Of a DNA stretch of 21,349 nt, positions 14,663 through 21,349 are shown piece by piece (the stretch's first letter is position 1; every line of letters starts with the position of its first letter). The notes under the pieces were generated by a model. That model searched no databases. It was not told the origin of the DNA and saw only the letters and a list, made by a program, of their open reading frames with translations. The stretch is taken from NCBI GenBank assembly GCA_043813895.1, contig JBDRKQ010000135.1, positions 1-21,349 of the forward strand. Direction: 5' to 3'. Source of the stretch: CAZTAR01 sp043813895. Lineage in GTDB: Bacteria > Planctomycetota > Phycisphaerae > UBA1845 > UTPLA1. The translations under genes were made by a program, and so were the position numbers.

Positions 14663-15022
14663 TTACAGCCCGGCGGCTGTCAACTCCGCGTCCGCCTGCT
14701 TGTGGGACGGGGATAATTCCGTGATCTCCTTGTTGCGATTGGGGTGTTGCCAGTTGGCGTTCTGCAGGTCGGCCTCGGCTACGTATTCGTGAAACTGCTC
14801 AAGCCATTCGCGCTTGGTGTAGACGCGGCCGCCGATGCGGATGTGCCGCAGGCGGATGATCTCACCGTTGCGTGCGCGGAGTCCCTTGCGGGCCCACCGC
14901 CACACAGATGCTGACGACACGTGGCCGGGCGTTGCCTTCGCCGCCTGCGTCAGCGTGATGTACTCGCTGCGCTCTTCGTTCGCTCCTGCCCTGGTGTTTC
15001 TGTTGGTGCACTGCTTCGTCAT
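14663..15022 (-). CDS. DUF1580-like small helix-turn-helix protein (119 aa)
   Basis: Residues 21-75 hold EYITLTQAAKATPGHVSSASVWRWARKGLRARNGEIIRLRHIRIGGRVYTKREWLEQF in essence: a helix-turn-helix with SSASVWRWARKG and a wing ending in IGGRVYTKREWLEQF. This is the pattern I associate with DUF1580, known mainly from Planctomycetota. It is a DNA-binding protein, likely a regulator or excisionase of the element. I use ATG 15022, preceded by AGAGG eight bases earlier; the frame is open up to 15127, but that part lies inside the upstream gene. The C-terminal 40 residues are polar and not conserved-looking. It is 19 bases before the ATPase start. Confidence 0.8.
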   Translation of the reverse strand: MTKQCTNRNTRAGANEERSEYITLTQAAKATPGHVSSASVWRWARKGLRARNGEIIRLRHIRIGGRVYTKREWLEQFHEYVAEADLQNANWQHPNRNKEITELSPSHKQADAELTAAGL

Positions 15023-15024
15023 CC

Positions 15025-15300
15025 TCAGTACCTCTCGAAGTTCCTGGGTGGGGTGGAGACGGACGGTGATAGGGGGATGGATGGAGGCAACGGTGCCGGC
15101 GGATCGACCTTGACGTTGTCGGCCCACACTCGCAGTTGCACGGCCTTGTCAGGGACGTAGGGCCCGCAGGCGTCGGCCAATTGGTGCAGGCGGCGACGCC
15201 ACGACTCGGGCGTCCAGCCGCTCGGAACGTGGCCCTCCGCGGCCTTGCGATCGTTCTCAGCGGCGATGCCCGCCCCGGTCTTGGTGTGTGTCGCATCCAT
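15025..15300 (-). CDS. hypothetical small protein, first gene of the minus-strand operon (91 aa)
   Basis: The ORF ends 2 bases before the DUF1580-like start. I use ATG 15300 (MDATHTKTGAG); a longer frame from a TTG at 15399 would start inside the TTGTTAA-rich control region. No good Shine-Dalgarno sequence precedes 15300, so the start is uncertain. The protein contains a basic helical segment (GWTPESWRRRLHQLADACG) and ends in a proline-rich tail (PPAPLPPSIPLSPSVSTPP). I recognise no family. Its position as first gene of the replication-type operon, close to the putative operators, would suit a regulator, but that is only positional. Confidence 0.55.
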   Translation of the reverse strand: MDATHTKTGAGIAAENDRKAAEGHVPSGWTPESWRRRLHQLADACGPYVPDKAVQLRVWADNVKVDPPAPLPPSIPLSPSVSTPPRNFERY

Positions 15301-15331
15301 TGCGACGGAGTGTGGAACGGGATCTTGGGCC

Positions 15332-15428
15332 TTAACTCTGTTAATGCGAAAAACGGCGATTGGGGCCTGGAAACGGCGAAAAAAGTTGTTTTTTAACAAA
15401 TTCCATTAACAACTTGCGGGTTTGTTAA
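15332..15428. promoter_or_regulatory. TTGTTAA-rich region with inverted repeats, likely operator/promoter of the minus-strand operon
   Basis: TTAAC-TCT-GTTAA (15332-15344) is an exact inverted repeat. TTGTT (15386-15390) pairs with AACAA (15395-15399), GTTGTT (15385) with AACAAC (15408-15413), and TTGTTAA recurs at 15422-15428. AAACGGCGA is also repeated twice (about 15350 and 15371). This AT-rich block is the only such stretch around and lies directly upstream of the operon that runs to 9470. Repressor sites are likely; I could not pick -35/-10 boxes with confidence. Confidence 0.55.
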
Positions 15429-16075
15429 GGGGGGAGCGACGCAGTTTTCGCCACACCGACGGGCGGCTCTGCTCGTCGCCGAAAAGGCCGAGCCCCCCCA
15501 TGACTGTGCGGCGGGATTTCCCAAGAAACACGTCCGCAAATACTTGACTCCCCGATGGTCAACGCCTACGGTTGTGTGAAGGTGAGGTCAGGTGGAGGAT
15601 TTGGAGGAATCCTGCACAACGCCTCCACGGGGTTTGGGGGGAAACCCGCGGGCAGCGCTGAGCAGCGTGTGTTCCTCGAACTGAAGTGCAGTTGGCCGCG
15701 ACAGTGCGGCGGCGTGTAAGGTGCGCGCAAGCGGGAAGTGCAAACGGGGCAGCAATCAGTATGGGCCGGCAGATACACTCAACGGTTTATCAAGCAGAAG
15801 CCGTGGTTCCGCGCGAGCGCATGCGCGCTCAACGTGGTTATACGGGTATGGGGAGCAGGCGCGACTCTGGATCGATGTACGATTCGGGGAACACAAGTTC
15901 TGTTCCGGGCGTACGAGACGAAGCGGACCCACGAGACGCTTGATCGGCTGAGCGAGGCGATCGAGCAGTCCTGGCCAGCGGCAAGAAACGGAATCGGCAC
16001 GGCTTCCCATCGTCGGGAGTGATGCCGACGGACAATCAACCGATAGGGTGAAACTCAGATACAGGAGGACTTTCG
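15429..16075. other. gene-free region between the minus-strand operon and the RHS gene
   Basis: About 650 bases with no convincing gene. It holds two small hairpins of similar size, AGGATT/AATCCT (15596-15613) and GGGTTT/AAACCC (15630-15647), each with a G-rich 6-base loop, and a perfect GAGCGC-ATGC-GCGCTC (15815-15830). A weak promoter-like TTGACT (15544-15549) and TACGGT (15567-15572) with 17-base spacing faces right. Between about 15738 and 16022 the + strand has an open frame whose second half (VLFRAYETKRTHETLDRLSEAIEQSW) looks protein-like, while a neighbouring frame reads GEQARLWIDVRFGEHKF. It could be a frameshifted remnant. The RHS ribosome-binding site AGGAGG is at 16063-16068. Confidence 0.45.
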
Positions 16076-19000
16076 ATGCCGAAGCAATTGTGGAAGCAAG
16101 TGAAGGGATGGCCGGTTTGCTTGATGATCATGGCGATGACGATCGGAGGTGTGGCGTACGCGACCTGGCGGTTGACGCTGCCGCCTGCGGCGGTGGAAGC
16201 GGTGGCGGTTGCAGCGATGGGAGATGTACTGGTGTGCTGCGCCGGTCCCGGCACTATCACTTTGGTTGTTGAACGGGTTGATGACAGTTGCGCCTGTCTG
16301 CCTCCCACGGGGGGCAGTGTTTACGTTGGAGACATGGTATGCTGGTCAGCGGACGCATTTGATGATGATGTTCCCGATTATGAGGTCTGCACGAATCCTG
16401 AGCATCATTACGATCAGGGCGTGTCTTGGCAGGTCGTAACGAAACTTGACGGACAGGTTATCGATACCTACACCTGCCCCAATCCCAATGATCCTTTCTG
16501 TGACCGCTATTACCGGGACATCATCCTTGTGCCCGACGCGCCTGGCTACTGGGAGGTCGAGGTAACTGTCGACGACTACACCGACTACATCTATACGGAG
16601 CAAGAGGGAGAGGGAGAGTACTGTGACGATTTCCCCGTGTCGGAGACGGTAGCGGTCACGGCCCTCGATGCGTTGGAGAGGCCTTATACTCAGCCCCACG
16701 TCGAGTTTAGCGAGCCGAGCATCCCGGCAGACGGGCAATCGCAGGCCGTAGCATTCCTGGTGGATGGATGGGGAACCGAGACCGAGTGGTCCATCCACGG
16801 CCCGACTCACGGGGCGACCATCAGCTCGGGAGGAACCATCCATGCAGGCCGGGGACAGGGGAGGATCCTCGTTCAGGCCACCGAGGAACCGGAGGACTCG
16901 GACTGCGGCGACGGGGGCAAACGGATATTGACGCGGCCTTTCTGGCTGGGTGACGAGTGCACGGATTGCAGCGGTTCGGGATGTGCCGGCGGTTCGGCAG
17001 AGGTGAATGTGGGCAGCATCGACGTGAGCTTCAGTCTCGGCAAGCTCCCAACCGGCGAACCCGTGGGCAGGCTGTGGATCTATGAGTCCAGTTTCGTGGT
17101 CAACATCGGAAACGGCCAGGAGGTGCCCAACCGATGGCTGGGAACACCGTGGACCCTCCATTTCGACGATTCACATTACTCTAGCGTGGATGTCATTCGC
17201 GAGGGGAACGGCATGCTTCGCCAGGTGTTGGCACCGGAAGTGCTTGCTGATATTGAGGTGGAAGGCTCGATCTACGCAGAAGAACCGGCGTACAAGATCA
17301 AGTTCTACACGCGAGACCAAGTCGGCGACATGTACGAGGGGCTCTACACAACCACTGGAGACCCCCAGTTCTATTGGTACGTCCACTACCATATCGACGA
17401 CGAGACTGGCACACACAGCTTCCAGGTGCTGAAGAACGCTGGCGGTGAGTGGGTGGAAGCGTACTCCTACCCGGATCTCGAAATTGAGGGGACGACCGAA
17501 CTTCGTTCCTGGGATGGTGAGGACACTCGCACCGAGCACGTTGATGAAAGCGGCCCCGGCTCCGGTACGATCACTCGAACACATTGGATCCAACTGAATG
17601 ATAGCATGGACTACTACCAGGAGGACGAGTACACGGAGTGTGACTGGGGTACGCCGATCACACGGCGAACGATTGGGGGTGGTGAGGCCTACCCCCGACC
17701 GACCACGACGTGGGAATACTATCACGAGGGGGCCGGAAAGATCGGTCGGATCAAGTCGGTCAGAAACCCCGACGGCTCCTGGGTTTGGTACGATTACGAC
17801 GAGAGTGGTCGGACGACGCTTGAAGTCCACTCCTGGTTGGACGTATCGCTGCAGGTGGGGCAAGACCCGGACCCCGATTCTAGCCGCGCCGTGCATTTCA
17901 GCTACAGATTGATTGATCCCCTCGACACGGGTGTGGACAGTGGACTTCCCCGCACGGTCACGGAAAAGGTGCTCGGCGCGGTGACGGCCAAGACTTTCTA
18001 CGCCTACCTGGACGAAGCGGGGGCAAGGGTCGAGATCGTGGAACGGTGCGCGACTCAGGCGGCCCAGTACGGCGACGCAGCCAATCTGCGGACGAAGACC
18101 GTTTACGTAGCGGGCGATGACGAGAAGGTGGCCAGGATCGAGTATCCTGACGGACGAACGGACACCTACACCTACGAGACCGGTGCGTACCCGGGTGGCG
18201 ATCCCGGGCAGTTCGTTCTGGGCGACGCCGAGATCGTCGTCCACGGCACACTGACCAGCCCTGCCGGCATCGCAGGAAAGACGACCAAGGAGATCGTGGT
18301 CAAGGACGAATTCGGCAACGAGGTGCTGGAGCAGACGTACGCCTACAACGGCGCCGGCTACGATTGGATCGACTGGACAATCCGCGAATTCGACGAGTTC
18401 GGCCATGTCACGCACGTCATCCGATCCGACGGGACGGAGACGGACCAGATATGGGATTGCTGCCATCTCCAATCCGAGACTGACGCGGCGGGGATCGAGA
18501 CGACGTACGATGAATACGACGCCTGGGGCCGGTTGAAGCAGCAGACTCAGCACGGTGTCGAGGCGGAAGGCGGATATGCCGCCCAGGGCAACATCGTGAC
18601 GACCTACGAATACGATGCAGTCGGCCGGTTGAAGACCACGACGATCGCGCCCGCGGGTACGAGTTCGCCACATTTGACCACCAGCCGGACGTACGACAGC
18701 GCCGGCCACATGGTGAGCGAGACCGACGAAGCAGGCCTGACTACAGCGTATGCCGAGTTCATTGAAGCAGGAGGCGGCCGCAAGGTGACGGCAACATTGC
18801 CGTCCGGTCGTCAGAGGATCACCGATTACTACCTCGATGGCCGCGTCAAGAGCATTACCGGCGATGCCGTGGTCGCGCAGCACTACACCTACGGCGTCTC
18901 CTCCTCGTCGGGCGAGTCATGGACGAAGGTGTCGATCAAGAACGACCCTTCGCCGCGCTGGATGAAAACCACGTACGACCTGCTCGGCCGCAAGGTCACG

Positions 19001-21349
19001 GAAGAGAAGCCCGGCTACCCCACTTTCAATATCCGCAATGGGGCCGCCTACCATTACGACGACAACGGTCGGCTGGTGCGCGTGGAGAACAACAACGTCG
19101 ACATAAGCTTTGTCCCGATTGGCGGCAAAGGGGGCGGCGGTGGCGGGGGCGGCCCCACGCCGCTGCCGAGCCCGGCGGACACGCTGTACGAGTACGATGA
19201 AGTTGGCAACCTCGTGCGTTCCGGTTCGGACATCAATGCCAACGGCACGCTGGACCTCGCCTCGTCCGACCGAATCACCGACACGACGACGACCTACATC
19301 GAGGATGCCGGCGAGCGATGGCTGGAGACGGTCACGAAGACCTACGCCCAGACCGACAGCGACGTGCCCACGACCACGGGCATCACGCGGCAACAGCTCA
19401 CCGGGCTGCCCGAGGGGACGATCGCTTGCAGCGAGTCCTTCGACATCCACGGCAACGCGACGACGCAGACCACGACGGTCGATCGCGCCGCGAAGCTGGT
19501 CACGCAGACGACGGACACGCCCGACAGCGACATGGACGCCGTGAGCGTCAGCCGCAACGGGCTCGTACAATCCTCCACGACGCCGACGAGCCTGACCTAC
19601 ACGTTTGGCTACGACGAACTGGGGCGGCGCACGCAGGTCGTCAGTCCGCGCAACGGCGCCACGACGACGACCGTGTACGATCCCTATACCGGGCAAGTGA
19701 CTTCCATGGCCGACGGGGCGAATAATACGACAACGTACGAGTACTACACTGACGGCGTTGGCAAAGGCCGCCTGTGGAAGATCACAAACCCCCAGGGCAA
19801 GACGACCGAATACACCTACACGAACCGGGGCGAACTCTACGAAATCAAGGGGAACGTCCCATATTATGCCAAGTTCACCTACAACGATTACGGCGAGCGA
19901 GTCCAGATGAGGGACAAGCTGCAATTCCCCCGGATAACCACTTGGGCCTACCACGAAGCCACCGGCCTCTTGCTCAGCAGGACGTACGACGACGGCAAGG
20001 CCGTCACGTACGACTACACCGAGGGCGGCCAGCTCAAGGAGCGTATCTGGGAGCGGCAGTTCAGCGGGCAGCCTGTGCGGACCTACTACGCTTACGACGA
20101 AGATACCGGCGACATGACGGGCGTCAGCTACTCCGACGGCACGCCCGCCGTCTCGTTCACGTATGACCGCCTGGGCCGGCCGGTTGCCGTGACCGACGGC
20201 GTCGGGACGCACACGCTGACGTACGACGACGCCCTCCAGTTCGAGAGCGAGGCGCTCGCCGGGTTGTACGACAAGGTCGTCACGACTGAGTACGAGGACG
20301 CGACGGGTTTGCCGGGCAGGTTTGGCGGGATCAGTGTCGGCACGGTGGCGGACCCGAAGGCGGATTACCAGGCTGGGTACGTGTACGACGCCTACGGCCG
20401 GATGCAGCGCGTGCTGGGGCCTGGGCTGCTGGGGTATGGGGCGAAGTATAGTTACCTGGCGGGCAGCGACCTGGTCGAGCACGTCGACCACATGGTTGAC
20501 GAGACGACGGTGGAGGGTTCGACGACGTGGGGTTACGAGGCGAACCGTGACTTGGTCGCGAGCGTGGAGAACCGGTGGCCGTCGCCGGTGTCGACGTATA
20601 GCTACGTGAACGACACGCTGGGGCGTCGCGAGTCGGTCGTGCGGACAGGCTCGGCGTTCGCGGCGCACCTGGATATCTACAATTACAACGACCGCAACGA
20701 GTTGACAGGCTCGGACCGCTACAACAACACGGACCCGGGCGACCCGCAGAATCCGCAGGCGGACCTGGCCTATGCATACAATTACGATTCCTTCGGGAAC
20801 CGGTGGACGTACACCGAGGGCACGGCGGGCGCGACGACGTACTCGACCAACGACCTGAACCAGTACACGTCGACGTCGAACCCGTCGGAGAGTTTCGCGT
20901 ATGACGACGACGGGAACGTGATCCAGGACGGGTCGATGGTGTACGGTTGGGATGCGGAGAACCGGCTCATCAGTGTGGCACCGGCGTCCACGCCGGTGGT
21001 GGGCGACAAGAGGCTCGCGTTTGCATATGATTACCAGGGCCGCCGCGTTCGGAAGCAGGTGTTCGACTGGGATCCTGCAGCCGGCGGCGGTGCTGGCGAC
21101 TGGAGCGCGACGCCATCGGACGATCGGCGGTTCCTGTACCACGGCTGGCTGCTGGTGATGGAGCTTGACGCAAACAACGAGATGCTCCGCAAGTACACCT
21201 GGGGCCTCGACCTCAGCGGTCTGCATGATCAGAGCCGCGCGCGTCAGCAAGCGGTAGGCCTCCAAGGCGCCGGCGGCATCGGCGGCCTCCTGGCCTGCGA
21301 CGACGCCAACGGCACGCCCGGCGTCGGCGCGGATGACATGAAGTACGTG
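16076..21349 (+). CDS. large RHS/YD-repeat surface or secreted protein (partial, runs off the window)
   Basis: The frame is open from ATG 16076, seven bases after AGGAGG, to the last base: 1758 residues without a stop. An N-terminal hydrophobic segment (12-30) with A-Y-A at 27-29 suggests export. Residues 30-550 are an acidic, Cys-containing non-repeat region, including CTDCSGSGC (C295, C298, C303) followed by VDVSFSLG-like text (IDVSFSLGKLPTG), which I know from the start of planctomycete RHS proteins. From about 559 YD repeats follow (YDYDESGRTTLEV, YEYDAVGRLKTT, FTYDRLGRPVAVTDG, YVYDAYGRMQRV, FAYDYQGRRVRKQV). A Gly-rich linker lies at 1016-1027. It ends in KYTWGLDLSGL and DDANGTPGVG, the start of the RHS core, so the variable C-terminal tip, often a toxin, is outside. 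RHS repeats form a shell around that tip. Partners and target are unknown. Confidence 0.92.
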   Translation, partial: MPKQLWKQVKGWPVCLMIMAMTIGGVAYATWRLTLPPAAVEAVAVAAMGDVLVCCAGPGTITLVVERVDDSCACLPPTGGSVYVGDMVCWSADAFDDDVPDYEVCTNPEHHYDQGVSWQVVTKLDGQVIDTYTCPNPNDPFCDRYYRDIILVPDAPGYWEVEVTVDDYTDYIYTEQEGEGEYCDDFPVSETVAVTALDALERPYTQPHVEFSEPSIPADGQSQAVAFLVDGWGTETEWSIHGPTHGATISSGGTIHAGRGQGRILVQATEEPEDSDCGDGGKRILTRPFWLGDECTDCSGSGCAGGSAEVNVGSIDVSFSLGKLPTGEPVGRLWIYESSFVVNIGNGQEVPNRWLGTPWTLHFDDSHYSSVDVIREGNGMLRQVLAPEVLADIEVEGSIYAEEPAYKIKFYTRDQVGDMYEGLYTTTGDPQFYWYVHYHIDDETGTHSFQVLKNAGGEWVEAYSYPDLEIEGTTELRSWDGEDTRTEHVDESGPGSGTITRTHWIQLNDSMDYYQEDEYTECDWGTPITRRTIGGGEAYPRPTTTWEYYHEGAGKIGRIKSVRNPDGSWVWYDYDESGRTTLEVHSWLDVSLQVGQDPDPDSSRAVHFSYRLIDPLDTGVDSGLPRTVTEKVLGAVTAKTFYAYLDEAGARVEIVERCATQAAQYGDAANLRTKTVYVAGDDEKVARIEYPDGRTDTYTYETGAYPGGDPGQFVLGDAEIVVHGTLTSPAGIAGKTTKEIVVKDEFGNEVLEQTYAYNGAGYDWIDWTIREFDEFGHVTHVIRSDGTETDQIWDCCHLQSETDAAGIETTYDEYDAWGRLKQQTQHGVEAEGGYAAQGNIVTTYEYDAVGRLKTTTIAPAGTSSPHLTTSRTYDSAGHMVSETDEAGLTTAYAEFIEAGGGRKVTATLPSGRQRITDYYLDGRVKSITGDAVVAQHYTYGVSSSSGESWTKVSIKNDPSPRWMKTTYDLLGRKVTEEKPGYPTFNIRNGAAYHYDDNGRLVRVENNNVDISFVPIGGKGGGGGGGGPTPLPSPADTLYEYDEVGNLVRSGSDINANGTLDLASSDRITDTTTTYIEDAGERWLETVTKTYAQTDSDVPTTTGITRQQLTGLPEGTIACSESFDIHGNATTQTTTVDRAAKLVTQTTDTPDSDMDAVSVSRNGLVQSSTTPTSLTYTFGYDELGRRTQVVSPRNGATTTTVYDPYTGQVTSMADGANNTTTYEYYTDGVGKGRLWKITNPQGKTTEYTYTNRGELYEIKGNVPYYAKFTYNDYGERVQMRDKLQFPRITTWAYHEATGLLLSRTYDDGKAVTYDYTEGGQLKERIWERQFSGQPVRTYYAYDEDTGDMTGVSYSDGTPAVSFTYDRLGRPVAVTDGVGTHTLTYDDALQFESEALAGLYDKVVTTEYEDATGLPGRFGGISVGTVADPKADYQAGYVYDAYGRMQRVLGPGLLGYGAKYSYLAGSDLVEHVDHMVDETTVEGSTTWGYEANRDLVASVENRWPSPVSTYSYVNDTLGRRESVVRTGSAFAAHLDIYNYNDRNELTGSDRYNNTDPGDPQNPQADLAYAYNYDSFGNRWTYTEGTAGATTYSTNDLNQYTSTSNPSESFAYDDDGNVIQDGSMVYGWDAENRLISVAPASTPVVGDKRLAFAYDYQGRRVRKQVFDWDPAAGGGAGDWSATPSDDRRFLYHGWLLVMELDANNEMLRKYTWGLDLSGLHDQSRARQQAVGLQGAGGIGGLLACDDANGTPGVGADDMKYV

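Noticed and set aside
15544..15572. Promoter for the RHS gene (TTGACT, 17 bases, TACGGT)
   Set aside because: The -10 box matches only half the consensus and lies 500 bases from the start codon; kept only as a weak note.
18917..21265. 782-codon open frame on the minus strand opposite the RHS gene (also 17171-18883 and 16346-17161)
   Set aside because: Exact shadows of a GC-rich repeat gene: the products are Arg/Val/His-rich with no domain, and the + strand frame has the ribosome-binding site, signal segment and YD repeats.

Overview
The window is high-GC bacterial DNA and probably comes from a planctomycete, possibly the Phycisphaerae. The reasons are a DUF1580-type small helix-turn-helix protein (a family I know mainly from Planctomycetota), a very long YD/RHS-repeat protein of the kind common in that phylum, and GC-rich codon use throughout. 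Both ends cut a gene: the left end lies inside a helicase and the right end inside the RHS protein. I see no rRNA, tRNA, CRISPR array, transposase or integrase.

Region 1 (2-5672, + strand) is a DNA-modification/defence operon. In order it holds the C-terminal half of an SNF2-type SF2 helicase, a 77-residue protein of unknown function, a 1140-residue Type ISP-like adenine methyltransferase with its target-recognition domain, and a DUF3800 protein whose start codon overlaps the methylase stop (TGATG). In classical Type ISP enzymes nuclease, helicase, methylase and specificity domains form one chain. Here helicase and methylase are separate, no nuclease motif is visible, and a DUF3800 protein is translationally coupled. 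The target-recognition part of the methylase has visibly different base composition, as if exchanged.

Region 2 (5673-9359, + strand) has accessory-element character: a hairpin-rich leader, a 441-residue protein with a C-terminal helix-turn-helix, an intergenic region with repeated TATGCGC sites, an excisionase/MerR-like small protein, a small cysteine-containing ORF with a strong hairpin, a RepA/AAA_25-type ATPase and, behind a near-consensus promoter, a small XRE-like protein.

Region 3 (15300 down to 9470, - strand) is a tightly packed nine-gene operon resembling a phage or integrative-element DNA-replication/recombination module. In transcription order: a small hypothetical protein, a DUF1580 protein, a Sak4/AAA_24-like ATPase, a probable ssDNA-binding-like partner with a Pro-rich linker, Gp157, a ParB/Srx-like protein with a zinc knuckle, a small hypothetical protein, an SF2 helicase and a last small hypothetical protein. 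A TTGTTAA-rich region (15332-15428) in front of it is the likely control region. A perfect 13-bp-arm palindrome lies inside the parB-like gene. No structural, packaging or integrase genes are present, so this is a replication/recombination cassette or part of a larger element.

Region 4 (15429-21349) is about 650 bases without a convincing gene and then an RHS-repeat surface protein on the + strand. The protein stays open to the window end and would continue into its RHS core and a variable C-terminal tip outside the window.
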